NCBI RefSeq assembly: GCF_001723175.1
Contig: NC_064654.1
Location: forward strand, 496,001 to 560,000
Source of the DNA: Penicillium oxalicum
Lineage: Eukaryota > Ascomycota > Eurotiomycetes > Eurotiales > Aspergillaceae
DNA: 64,000 nt
Reading direction: 5' to 3'
The translations under genes and the position numbers were made by a program. Below the pieces are notes generated by a model. It had not been told where the DNA came from. It saw only the letters and a list, made by a program, of their open reading frames with translations, and ran no database searches. Below are positions 1 through 12,400 of this stretch, piece after piece. The first letter of the stretch is position 1, and each line of letters opens with the position of its first letter.

Positions 1-2615
1 GGTACATATTCACTCCAAGCGTATACATTCAAGGATGGTTGTACTATACGCAACTGCATCAAAGATACTAGTACCTACCGTAGTATTGTCCCATACTATA
101 CAGAGTCTATTCCGTCGCAAAGCCTGCCTGCTCCCATTGCTTGGTCGGAAATAGATTCATGGATGATCATTTGAGGGTCTCTAAGCAAGAGACCTTTCCT
201 CCATGCTTCTCCAGTACCACACCATCTGCTGCCTCTCAATCCCACCGGCAGGCCCAAGACCTCCTAAGCTTGCAACGCCCCCACCCTCATGAAACCCCCC
301 CTGGGGGTGGACCGTTACAACTCGCATTCTTCGCTCCCCCTCCAAAAATGTGACCAGTTCCTGAGAGACAGTATACTTGGTTGGTAGACTTTTTCACAGT
401 GTCAAGTCTACAGAGTAGCTTCCTCTGCCATTCTCGTTGGCCGTCTCCACACCTGGTCGAAGTTTCATCTTGTCTCCATGACCCTGGTTTCCAAGGGAGG
501 TTCCGGCCCCGGTACCAATCAACCATCTCGATCGCCCGAGGTCGGTGGGGATCTCTCAGGGGGGGGGGGTTCCAGGACCCATGGGACACGAGGTTTCTAG
601 AACGTCCAACCTTTTCATCATTTCTACGTTCCGAATTGGGCGGGGGGGGGCCCTTGAATGCTCAGGAACCTGAGACCTGGGCGACGATCCCATTCTCCAG
701 GTAGAGAAGGAGGAGGGGGAGGACGACCGAGCCAGCTTCTATCTTTGGACAAATGGCACAAGGACCCTCAAGCGTCATTCTTCTTCCACACAATTCTCGA
801 CGGTGGCAACTATAGTACGCAGAGTGAGAGCTCGATCATGAGTCAAAGTCCGGTTCTCGGCAGGACTGCGCCAAGTTTTGGGGTGTGTCGTACGAGTACA
901 TCTATTTCTTCGCGAGACTAGCTCCGTCTCACCATCATCCTCATTGCCGGCGCCAGAGCCAGTTTCCATCACTGTCGATATCAGTGTCGTAAGATGATGC
1001 ATTGTGCAGCATGAATACCCAAAGCTCCCCTTGGGAACTTGGTCAGCCCGAGGTGAGGCCGGGGAGTGCTGCAAATTCAAACAAATCAAATTAGTAATCA
1101 TCCATCCGAGCAGGAGAAGTACTAAATTCAGGTGACGATGAGGACATGAGGAAAGCCAAATGGGGTCGCAAGCGATCATTATGTTCTCCTAGCGTGATCA
1201 AGAGCGTGAAAGCCGCGTGACCTGCGTGGCCAAATCGGGCCAAGCAGGACAAATATGCTCATGAATCTCAGACGGGATGCCTCGCCGCTATGTTGAGTCG
1301 CATCTCAGTGCAGTCCTCCAGGGAATGACCATCAAATCCCATCATTATGCAACAAAGTTGTTACAAAAATTTCAGGAAAATCCAATGCGGGGCTTCAGGA
1401 TCATACAGCCGAAGCAGGTGCTGTTGTGCTTAGTATGTTGATGGGTACTACATCCTAGACTTCAAAAGCTCTCGCCAATAGAGCGATGACCCTCTTGGCA
1501 AACAAGCAAGCTTCACCAGAGTCGAAGCTGCGGTAATGCAGCAGCATCCGTGGTCCTCTGTCGAATCGAGTAAACGCCCGGTTCAGCAAGTCCAAAAGGC
1601 TCCGTGGCGGTTAAAGTCACCCGGTGAGTCACAGCCTCTCGCGTCCTTTCATGGCCAAGTCAAGAACTCGCTGGGCATCAATTTATCCATAGCGACTGCA
1701 CTCAGATGTCCAGTCAAGAGTGCTGCTGCGAGTGGTCCTTGGTTGACGCAAGGTCAAGCGCCCGCAAAGTTAGCGCCGTGTGCCACCAGGAATAAGCGCA
1801 GTTGAGCCACAGGAGCGAGAGCGCCCCCAGAACGGAGCTAGCAAACAAGCTAGACGGAGCTACCGATCAGACGCCAGAGGCTCTTTCGGCACTGGCCGAT
1901 CACGCTCGAAACCTTGGTCTTGGAAGTTGGAACAATCGGACGCCTTTACAGATCATGGTCGATCATGGTTGATTCTATTTCCAGTCTCCCAAAAGAGCAG
2001 CCGGTCAGACCCGTCCAGACGGTGGAGTGTGTCGCGGGGACCATCTCAGATCTCAGATGCTGCCCGACGGATCGCCTTGCTGCGCGACCAATATCAGACG
2101 CGCGCTACACAGCCGGTCCACGACCAGGTTGAGGCGCGTGCTCCTACGCCCCACTAGGAGCTTTCCCCTCTGACGTCTTGCGTTGAGACGATCCAATGCA
2201 CGAGGCCGACTGGGTTTAGTGACAGCTTACCTCCCAATCAAATGATCAAGAGCCCGGAGCTTCAGGCCAACGATCAGGCTTTTCTTAAACGCAAATCAGC
2301 CGTTCCGATGACCGTCTGACAGTCTATCTTATCGGCGTTGAGATGGCACAACCGGTTCATCTCCAACGGAATGATCACATGGAACGAGTCACCGCCCGTT
2401 CCGCCGACCGTCCATCCGCCGCATCCCGCTGAGCTCGGTACCCCCAAGTTACCTGGACCACACATCACCACATTGAGGGTGTGTTGGACCGATTTGTGAC
2501 TCAGTGGAGTTGTCCGCAAGTGCGCCAACAGCGACACGACTCTCGCACCGTCTAGAGGTCTCACAGGCCTCAATACCTCTCCACACATCGAGCATTCCGC
2601 AATCATCGCCTCGCC
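1..2615. other. Left spacer, no supported gene
   Basis: About 2.6 kb without a reading frame that looks like protein on either strand. Frames of 60-134 codons exist but are low in complexity, lack recognisable motifs and overlap one another. There are two G homopolymers (559-569 and 642-650). The last few hundred bases should hold the promoter and leader of the acyltransferase that starts at 2616. I see no tRNA-like box pair and no transposon termini. Confidence 0.6.
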
Positions 2616-3951
2616 ATGAGTACAGCCGAGACCCGCCAGCGCAAACCGGTGCCCCGCCAGAATGCGACGGAGCCTCAGCAACAGTTGACAACCAAGCCCG
2701 TCGAGCCGCGCCTCAAACATGGCATTCCCATGCAGATCGCTCGCTCGCTCGCAATGGCTGCCTGGTTCAACTGCTGCTGCGTCGTGATTTTCGTCACTCA
2801 GCTCGTCGGATCGCCCTTGTACCTGATCAACAAGCAATGGTTCTATACCTATATGGCCTATACCAAACAGAGCTTTGGTCTCGTCATCACGGCACTGACC
2901 GAGTACGGGTGTCCTACATTGTTCCGAGTCAGCGGCGACGAGAGCGTACGGGGACAGGTCCACCTGTCTGCCGATGGCATGCTCCAGACTGAATTCCCCG
3001 AGCGCCTGGTTATGATCGCGAACCATCAGGTCTATACTGATTGGATCTATCTATGGTGGATCGCCTATACCAATCTGATGCACGGGCGTATCTTCATCAT
3101 TCTGAAGGAATCTCTCAAGAACATCCCCATCGTAGGCCAGGGCATGATGTTCTACGGGTTTATCTTCATGGCGCGCAAGTGGCAGTCCGATAAGCCTCGT
3201 CTGCAACATCGCCTGGAGAAGCTCAAGACGTGTCATTCAGGTTCGAAATCCGGCAAATCCTCATTTGACCCCATGTGGCTCTTGATCTTCCCCGAGGGAA
3301 CAAATCTGTCGTTGAACACCAAGCGCCGTAGCGATGAGTTTGGCCGCAAACAAGGATATCCCTCGTCAAAACATGTGATTCTTCCTCGATCGACGGGGTT
3401 GTTCTTCTGTCTCCAGCAGCTGCGAGGGACCGTGGACTATGTGTACGACAGCACAATTGCCTACGAGGGCCCAGCGTACGTCAATGTCTCCCAAATCATT
3501 TCACATCTTGACAAATTGGTCTCTGGCAGTCTGCAGCATTAACTAATATGGCCACGGGGCCCATGCGCACAGGAAAGGAATCTACCCCGACAAATATTTT
3601 ACCCTCCGATCAACCTACGTTCGAGGGCGACCCCCCACGTCAGTAAACATGCATTGGAGACGCTTTGCCATCGCCGATATCCCGCTCGAGGATCAACAAG
3701 AATTCGACCAGTGGCTACGTGCCCGCTGGGCTGAGAAGGACGAATTGATGAACCAGTATTTCGAGACCGGACGATTCCCTTCCGCGCTGGCTGGAACGAT
3801 CGAGACCAAGACGGCCACGGAGACGCAAAAATCGGCAGCGGCAGCGGGCTATGTCGAGTCATATGTTCGATTGCATCACTGGACTGAGATCATTCGGGTC
3901 TTTGGAGTCTTGATCGGCTTGGCTATTCTTTGCCGATGGATGTTTCTATAA
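2616..3951 (+). CDS. PlsC-family lysophospholipid acyltransferase (LCLAT1/CST26-like)
   Basis: Two exons, 2616-3475 and 3573-3951, give 412 residues. The 97-nt intron has a GTACGT donor, a taactaat branch and a CACAG acceptor, and the join restores one frame. The acyltransferase motifs are clear: N-H-Q-x3-D with His137 and Asp142 (the catalytic H-x4-D), GQGMMFYGF near 174-182, FPEGT at 225-229 and a PRST motif near 257-260. A hydrophobic segment lies at about 48-71 and another at the C-terminus (about 391-411). The region after the intron matches the C-terminal extension usual in this acyltransferase subfamily. Members transfer acyl chains to lysophospholipids, such as lysophosphatidic acid or lysophosphatidylinositol, in ER membranes. 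The exact acceptor lipid cannot be told from sequence. The start is the first ATG in frame and lies in ccATGag context. Confidence 0.9.
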
Positions 3952-4490
3952 GGGACCATTTGGATCACGAGATACCCGGAGATTGGCAAGGGTCCTTTCC
4001 CCTGACCTTTCAGTTTAATTTGACACATGACACGACGACGGTACCTGAAAATTTCGGTACATTGGTTTCTATAGCTCGATACAAATTCGGGAGGAGCATT
4101 AGCTTAAGCGAGACGGGGAGAGATCCACGATTAAAATAACATAATAGAATGTTTTCTAGCTTCTATAATGAGATAACAAAAGATATCTTTGACATCAGCC
4201 TGTCAATTCAGGCTATGACTTTTGCTCTGTGCACTAAAGGTGGCTATTTTGAGTCTATAATTTGACTTTTCAGCACTTTCATCGTTTTTCTTCTTCTGTA
4301 AATTAAATAGATCAAAATACAGACAGCAGTACGTATCCTCGTTTCGCCAACCCGAGACCTTTGTTGTCGACCTGATCTCCCCGGGAATGAGCCACGTGAC
4401 CAGCGCCGTAGGAATAAGCTCCTCCGATGAATTGCGCGTTGACATCGGCAACCTGCACCAAAGCCAACCAGTGCACTGGCGCGAAACGCC

Positions 4491-4527
<37 letters not shown>
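4491..4527. repeat. CT dinucleotide tract
   Basis: Nearly uninterrupted CT repeat with one CCT interruption, about 240-275 bases before the CTR9 start codon. Pyrimidine tracts like this are common in promoters and leaders of filamentous fungi. Confidence 0.9.
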
Positions 4528-4680
4528 AGCCTATCGACTCACGTGGAAAGCGCATTCTTTGACAATGAGCCAAGGGTAATAAAATTGCTCCCACCTCTCT
4601 CTCGCTCTTCCCATCGCAATCCTGTATCCGTGAGAAGGCGGCATCGCCAGCACCAACACCTCTTCTCACCTACTCTTCAT

Positions 4681-4730
4681 CTCCTCCTCCTCCTCCTCCT
4701 CCTCCTCCTCCTCCTCCTCCTCCTCCTCCT
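4681..4730. repeat. CTC trinucleotide microsatellite
   Basis: Fifty bases of perfect CTC repeat end 36 bases before the CTR9 ATG, so they probably lie within the transcribed leader. The tract is likely to vary in length between strains. Confidence 0.95.
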
Positions 4731-4766
4731 TCTGTTTCCCCTAGCTCGACCACCTTCACTCCAACC

Positions 4767-7700
4767 ATGGCGCCACTCGAAAACGGCCATGCCAATGGCA
4801 CAAATGGTGAAAAGGCCGCCACCACCTCGGCCCCTCGCTTCTCCGATATCCCCGATGCCATCGATATTCCCGCCTCGAGTTTCGACAGCGAAGTTGAAGT
4901 CAGTTTGCTAGACCTGCCAGAAGATCCTACCGAACTCTGTACATTGCTTGAGAATGAACGCGCTGCGAAGAATTTCTGGGTCATCATTGCTTTGGCCTAC
5001 GCCAAGCGAAAGCAACTTGATCATGCCCTCGACATTTTACAAAAGGGTCTCGCCTCAGTCGCCCATGGCGCTACAAAAGAGAAACTCGGTCTTCTGGGGT
5101 GGATCTGCTGGCTGCTCATGCTGAAGAGTCGACAGGCGCCGCGGGTAGCTCCCGAGGGAGAGCTGTACACCGAGGCAAAAACGAAGGACTATTACTTGCA
5201 ACAGGCTACATCCATTCTCAACGAGGCCTCACGCCTGAATCCGGCGTACCCTCCTTTGTTCTTGGCGCGCGGTGTGCTCTGTCTCTTGCGCGCCTCGTTA
5301 CATCCACCTCGTGCGGTGCGCCCCGGCACCGTCGACACCTCGGACCGCGTGGAGTCATTACGACAGGCGTTGAAGTGCTTTGAGGAGTCGTCAAAGGCAT
5401 TTGGTGGTCGCAACGTCATGGCGTTCATGGGTCGTGCGCGTGCGCTGTACATGTTAGGGCGATACTCGGACGCCCTCACCGACTACCAGAAAGTCTTGAT
5501 GCAGATGCCCAGTCTGACGGACCCGGATCCTCGAATTGGATTGGGGTGCTGCCTGTGGCAATTGGGCTTCAAGGAGCAGGCCAAAGCTGCGTGGGAGCGA
5601 TCATTGTCTCTGGTATGTTGGCGGCTCCAAATAATAAGTTCTGCGGAAGGATGATCGCTAACCCAGCCCTTGAACTTGCTAGACTCCCGATTCCAAGGCT
5701 GCCAACGTTCTTCTTGCCGTTTATCACCTCCACGAGAATGCGCGTCGGCCTATGGTGGACCCCAAGTTCGGATCGTTATTCAACATGGCCATGTCGCAGT
5801 ACACACAGAAAGCGTTCAAGATGGACAAGGAATATCCCATGACCTGCGCCTTGCTCGGCGACTACTATCTACTACGCCAGGCATATCCGACCGCTGAGAA
5901 CTTGGCTCGCAAGGCTATTGAGCAAACCGATGTCATGCCCATTGCCAGTGACGGGTGGTATCTACTTGGTCGGAAATCACACTACGAGGGGGACATGGCC
6001 CGGGCAACAGAGTTCTACAACCGGTCAGACCAGGCCCGCGGTGGCGGTGATAAGGGATATCTTCCGGCCAAGTTCGGTGCTGTGCAGATGTTGGTCACCA
6101 ACAAGGACTTTGATGGTGCCAAGTTCCGGCTCGAGAAGATTTTGCAGACGGCCAAGAACGCCGAGGCGATGACATTATTGGGTGCTCTGCTGGCCGAAGA
6201 GGTATTTGCTGCGCAACATGCCGGGAACAAGGAGGACAAATCCGCCGAGTCCAAACGGGCCATCTCACTCCTCGAATCTGTCCGGTCCATGTGGAAGGAT
6301 GAGAAGCAAATGCTGACCCCGGACGGATCGGTGCTGGTCTACCTCGCCCGGCTGTATGAGAGCTCGGCCCCGGAGAAGAGTATGCAGTGCTTGACACAAT
6401 TGGAAGAAATCCAGCTGTCAATCATTCCTGAAGACGAGCGACCGGACATTGAGGATCCCGAGCAGCTGAAGTCGGTTCTGCGGGAGAACCTGCCACCTCA
6501 GCTTCTTAACAACATGGGATGCTTCCTTTATCAAAGCGAAAAGATCGCCTTGGCGCGGGGCATGTTCCAGGCTGCTCTGAATGCCTGCGTACGATCAACC
6601 GAGCAGGAGAACGGGGCTGACAATGATGCTCTCGTGACAACAATCAGCTACAACCTCGGTCGAACCTATGAGGCTGCTGACATGTGGGACGAGGCCAAGA
6701 AGGTCTTTGAGGGTGTTCTTGAACGTCACAGTGATTACACGGAAGCCAGTGCTCGTCTCACTTACATTGCTCTGCGTCAAAGCCCTACGGACGAGGGACC
6801 GAAGAAGATTGCCAAGCTGTACGAGAATGACTCGTCCAACCTCGAGGTCCGATCTCTCTTTGGCTGGTACTTGAGCAAGTCTAAAAAGCGGGCGTCCAAT
6901 ATCAACGAGGATGCCGAGCAGCGACACTACAAACACACGCTGCAATATCACGACAAGCATGACCGGTACGCGCTCACTGGCATGGGTAACGTGCACCTAC
7001 TGGTTGCTCGAGACATGCGTCGGGACAGCGAACAAGACAAGGAGAAGCGGCGGAAGATGTATCAGCGTGCAGTGGAATTCTTCGACAAGGCTTTGCAACT
7101 GGATCCCAAGAATGCCTACGCAGCCCAAGGTATTGCTATCGCACTGATCGATGACAAGAAGGACCACAGTAGTGCCGTGCAAATTCTTGCTCGTGTCCGT
7201 GATACGGTCAAGGACCCTAGCGTCTACCTCAATCTCGGCCACGTCTATGCCGAATTACGCCAGTACTCTCGCTCGATTGAGCACTACGAGGCTGCCCTCA
7301 ACAAAGATCGTGCTCGCGATGTGCAAATTCTCGCCTGTCTCGGTCGAGTCTGGCAGCTCAAAGCCAAGCAGGAAGGCAGTCTCCAAGCCATGAAAACGGC
7401 CCTGGAATATGCCCAACGCGCACAAGCTGTCTCCCCCGAGGCCCTTCACCTTCAATTCAACGTCGCCTTTGTGCAAAACCAGATTGCTTCTCTTTCATAC
7501 AGTCTCGCTCCGACCCAAAAGACCCTCCAGGATGTCGAAGAAGCCGCCGAGGGTCTCAAAGAGGCCATCGAGACATTTGACCGACTCTCCAAGGAGAAGA
7601 ACCCACCCTACCCAGCCAGCGCCCTCGAGCAGCGTGCCAACATGGGCCGGACCATCTCGAAACAGCTGGATCGTGCACTGCAAAGCCAAAAAGAATACGA

Positions 7701-8454
7701 AGAGAAGAATGCGGCGAAATTGCGTGAGGCGCGCGAGGCTCGAGCCGCGGCCATCGCTGCCCGTGAAGAACAAGTTCGTCAAGCGCAAGAAGTTGAGGCG
7801 GAGCGGAAACGCAAGATTGCCGCTGAGCGCGCCCAGATGATTGAAGAAGCCCAGCGCCATGCCATCGAGCGTGCTGAGCGAGAACGTGCACGGGAAGATG
7901 CCGAATTGACCGAGGACAGTGAGGGGGAAAAGGTCAAGCGGAAGAAGAAGACCAACAAGCGCAAGAAGAAGGATGACTTTGTGGCTGATGATGATGAGGA
8001 TCTTGGTGCCGGTGGAGGTGGTGCTGGTGCGGACGATAGCGATGCCGGTGGTAGTGACGGAGAAGCCGCGCCCAAGAAGAAGCGTCGTTTGGAGCGGCGT
8101 GGTACAACGACGGCCAAAGCTAATAGCAAGTACAAGAGTTCAGAGATGGTCGTCGACTCGGACGATGATGAGGACGAGGCGGAAGGGAGGGGAGGGTCAA
8201 GGTCACCTGCCAAGAACGACGATGATGACGATGCGGATCTCTTCGGCGGCGATGATGAGGAACAGGAAGACAATGCCGCGCCCCGACGACGAGGAAAGGC
8301 TCCTCTACGAATTGAGGACGATGAGGACGAGGATGAGGAAGGTGAAGAAGCTTCAGCTCCTGCAAAGACTGCTTCACCTGCCATCGACGCACCTATTCTC
8401 GGAGAGGGAGAAGATGACGAGCTCTTCGGTGACACTACCATGCAAGATGACTAG
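4767..8454 (+). CDS. CTR9: Paf1 complex TPR subunit CTR9
   Basis: Two exons, 4767-5612 and 5683-8454, give 1205 residues. The 70-nt intron has a GTATGT donor, a gctaac branch and a GCTAG acceptor, and is in phase 0. Residues from about 60 to 930 form a long series of tetratricopeptide repeats; clear A/G/Y/P periodicity is seen, for example around 7080-7130 and 7210-7300. Then comes a charged Glu/Arg/Ala-rich coiled coil (about 955-1030) and a tail of alternating Lys/Arg and Asp/Glu blocks. This order and length match CTR9, the scaffold of the Paf1 complex. That complex travels with RNA polymerase II and is needed for H2B ubiquitylation and H3K4/K36 methylation. The start ATG (accATGgc) is the first in frame. 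Nothing appears broken. Confidence 0.95.
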
Positions 8455-8916
8455 AGCTTGGTGGTGAAAAGTTGAAGCAATTCTCTTTCCTCTTTCTTTT
8501 TCCCCCCTTCGTGCATACCGAATCGTTTGGGGGTGATGAAAAGGCATTGCCCTACCAGTTCGAATAGATCCTCTGATGAAGGTTCTTATTGACCTCGTTG
8601 GCCGTGATATCTACTCCTCATCGGCTGGATTATGCACGTTGTCGCTTTCCTCTTCTATCCATGTCGTTTTCTTTTCTCCTTTATATATTTATGGGCGTTG
8701 AAACAAGAACAATACTGTACCTACTACCTATAAGCATTTTTATTTTATTTACGGCCTCCCTCCGCTTTGTACGGACACATTGGGTGAGCATTTTTGAACT
8801 CGGTTGTTCTGTTTACTTTCCCCTTGATCGTTCGCCAAGCCATGTGGAACGTATCTAGAGGATTCCCTCTGTTTTGGATATCAGATTTGGGTAGCACGTT
8901 GCTATTCTTTGTACAC

Positions 8917-8941
8917 GTGGGACATCCATATGGATGCCCAC
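8917..8941. repeat. 25-bp inverted repeat
   Basis: A 14-bp perfect palindrome, CATCCATATGGATG (8923-8936), is flanked by complementary GTGGG and CCCAC arms, with one unpaired A at 8922. It lies about 460 bases after the CTR9 stop. It could be a dimeric protein-binding site or chance. Confidence 0.7.
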
Positions 8942-9417
8942 TTGAATTCAAAAAGCTAAACTCGGTTTGTAACTGTTAGGTATTGAAGGGCACCTACCTA
9001 CCTACCTACGACCCTGGTCTGCCTCGGTGATAGGTACCGCACGCTACCTAAGGTACTTTTTCTCTTCTATAAAGTAAGCACATGCGTACTGGCCCAAAGC
9101 CACTACGAATACTTTCCGATCGAGTCCGAGTCAGGCCGACAGTCTCACGTGCTGTTGTTTTATCATCCGTGATCGATCGTTCTTTCTTCATTCTTTCATG
9201 TGCAATCGCAAGAATAACTCGCCCGAGAATAGAAAAAAATAAAAACAAAAACAAAATACTTTGTGAGTTATCAGGGAACAATTGCAATGTCTAATTGTCT
9301 AAACTCCATGGCACCTACTAACTACTACCCTCAAATCGGCAGTTCAAATTCGATGTACTCTGGTATAAGCGTGGCCCCCACAATACAACAGGGAAGAAGA
9401 ATTCAGGAAAAGAAAAG

Positions 9418-9449
<32 letters not shown>
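9418..9449. repeat. T18/A14 homopolymer palindrome
   Basis: Eighteen T residues are followed directly by fourteen A residues, so the two arms are fully complementary. Such poly(dT)-poly(dA) stretches are stiff and tend to exclude nucleosomes. Assembly error in the exact lengths is possible. Confidence 0.85.
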
Positions 9450-12400
9450 GAAATACTAGAGGCCAACTAGTCACAATTCCAAATCTCTATTATAGTCTGA
9501 CTGTTACTACTTCTACAACTATTGTGATTATTCTCTACGAGTCTCATGTTATACAATAACTACCTGCCTTGTCAACATCTGACAAGCTGGACCAGCGCCC
9601 AGCGACCAGCACCTTCCTGTATGTACTGAGAGTAAAAAGCTGAATCTCGGCACTTTTCAAATTCCTCGGGGGTTCTCCACCTTGTACTTGATCGAGTAAT
9701 TCTGGCGATATACAGTATGTCGTTGGAGATTTTAAAGCCTCCTCCCTTATTTACAATTACTCCAGCTCTAGCACTATATTGGAACCTCCCCTCTCCACTA
9801 AACCTAGGACATGTATCAGCCCTAGAACCCCAACTGAACGGAAATCCTTCTCCTTTTCCTCCGCAACCCCTTGCCCCCTCCTGTTAGGATTCAGTCTAGA
9901 AGCACGGCTCCCGAAGAAATCAGCAGCCAAGCCTGAAATCGGACGCCTTTTAATTTCCGACCCCTGTTCTAGACTCTGGACTCTCTTCTCTCCCATGTCG
10001 GACACGTCCCGCTTAGATGCTGGGGGGGGTCGGCGTTTTTGGGGCTGAACGCCACGGTACTACCTGCTTACTGCAATATAAATTGACTTACCGAGTAAGT
10101 GACTAGTGACTAGCGACTGCAGTTAGTGTCTTGTCTGTGCGGTAGATGTGCATGCACGATGGAAATGGAGTGGGTCGCTGCGCTGAGGGCTGGGTTCGAA
10201 CAAAATATTGTGTGTGAGTGAGAGAGAGTGTGTGTACTTTACTACACAACAGTCAGTAGTTGTACAATGAGGTGGATGGAAATTGACCTTGGGGTGTCTG
10301 GGTCTGGGTCCGGTCCGCTAGGGAAGGAGATCCCGGGGTTTTGGGTGGGTGGATGTGCTTGGGTACCTCAGTCTTACGGGTACAGTCAGCCTTGGATATG
10401 AGTGGGTGAGAGTGGAACTTTTGGAGGCTGAATCCCCGCAAAAATAAACATGTGTTTCTAGAAAATAGAGAGAGAGAGAAGTGAGGAGGGGTTGGATTTC
10501 TATGGGTTGTAAGTGACTGACTAGTCGCCGAGGATGAGGTAGAGACATAGAGACAGCAAGCAACAGACAATATTTATAAAAAAAATCAAGTGCGTAGGTG
10601 GGACCAGAGCGTACATTTGATTATTTAGTGTCAGAGAGTGATTTTAAATGTCATGAGCGTGGACTGTAGGTCAATTGTCTAAATGTAGATATGTGTGGTC
10701 CCCTTTTGATCTGGATTTTGATCTTCCGAATGCGATGCGCTGGGAATAGAATGTAATATGATGCGATTGTGAGATTACAACATGAGATACGCACATGGAG
10801 CATACCGAGCCTCTATTATCCTCGATTAGGCGTTTGAGACAAATACTCTGGAATCTGGATGACCAGATAAAGTTTCACTTTGTAGTGGGACTCTGCTGAC
10901 CTGAATTGACACCATGCCATGTAATCCCGCTTCAGGTCTTGAGCAAAGATTATAAGCGAGATTATTCAAGGTGACTTTTGACTGCTCAGTGTAAAAAAGT
11001 ATCTACTTCACAGCCCCCATTCATTCTTGAATGACAAATAATCGAATTTAAATTTTCGACCGCACGGGCTTGAGAAGTATTATGGTAATCCACAAGACGG
11101 CTGAATTGCCCTCGGTACTTCACGTGGGCGTGGATGATCTTCTCCAGTGCTCAGGCAAAAGGATCATAGTAATTGGTCATCACTGAGCTTAGTAGGGAGA
11201 AGGATGGGCAGTCATTTTAGGAAAGTGGTTTTCTTGTTCGATGAATGGATTTTCTGGGTAACCGAGCGTCTAGAAATACTCGTAGTGGTCGTTAGCGAAA
11301 TGGATACGGGATTTTCCTTGGAGCGATTGCTGACATTTTTGTCGTGAAGGTCGATACGTTCAGACTTGAGGTAATACTTTGGTACCCCAATGTTTGAAAA
11401 CTATGGGCTTCCACGCAAAAAAGACAGATGAACGTGGGACACCTATGAGTTGGGTACCGAGTGCTTGGCGATAAGGTGTCGACTCGGATTGTACCTCGAA
11501 GGGGGGATTGTCTCTAGTAGTTGACTGGAAGTCCTGTTCTATTTGATGCTGCTCTCGTGAGATGGCATTCATTCGAATTGAATGACCTCTCTCAAATCAG
11601 AGTTGTTGTCGAGCGCCCGTGATCCAAAAGACTTGTTACATTGTGTCACTCTTTTTCGCTTCTTGAATAACGATATACGAGTCCACGTGAATCCAGGATA
11701 GCCAACTAACGCAAAGAGCTAAGAACTACAATATACGGATCTTCTTGTTGAAGATCGGTTCTCGAGTTTACTTGATTTCACGTAGAGTGGTATTATAACC
11801 CCAGGGGGAATTTTGGCTACTTTCTTTTATTTCGAATGGAAAATTCGATATGATAGATCCTGCGTTAATATCAACTTTGGGGGCGAGGCTTCTTTTCTGG
11901 CATAAATTCCATAATTCATAAGCAAGACCTGTGATGCTGCTACAGCAAGCGAGTATTCACAGCTTGACGTCTCGTGAGCCGCAGCTGATGGTCACACATG
12001 AGTCTTGCAGCAGAAAAAAAAAATTTACCCCAAGGGACATGCCAGTCTACATCGACCTAAAGGTGCCAGTGTTTTATTTCACATGAGCACCGAGGTATTG
12101 AGAATCGCCAGGGCTTTGGTGTATTGAGTCAAGAGGAAAGTCCGATGTATCAGACAAAGTATCCATGGTCGAACTTTGCGAGTGTGGCATGTTCTTACTC
12201 ACTGGGGTATTAAGAGGCTGAAGCTGAAGCTGAAGCCAAACCAGGAGCGGTGTGACGGATGACAGTGAGCAGAAAAGATCTCCTCTCGTGGTGCAATCTC
12301 ATCCGTCGGCTGTGTCTTGCAGAGTCATCAACTTTCCGATTGTTGAGGCTTGATCACATGGAATATGTGATCTGACATGGCATGTGAGTGAACTCGTAAG

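Larger units (their letters stand above)
3952..4766. other. Intergenic spacer and CTR9 leader
   Basis: It holds the 3' region of the acyltransferase and the upstream region of CTR9. The right half is pyrimidine-rich, with a CT tract at 4491-4527 and a CTC trinucleotide repeat at 4681-4730. No gene is supported on either strand. The glycine-run frame on the minus strand only reflects the CTC repeat. Confidence 0.7.

Noticed and set aside
2274..3026. 250-codon frame on the minus strand
   Set aside because: It is opposite the acyltransferase start and promoter. It lacks motifs, and the plus-strand gene is certain.
7779..8441. 220-codon Ser-rich frame on the minus strand
   Set aside because: It is the reverse of the acidic GAT/GAG-rich tail of CTR9.
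10185..10200. GGTTCGAAC, resembling a tRNA B box
   Set aside because: No matching T-arm pairing, A box or acceptor stem is found around it.
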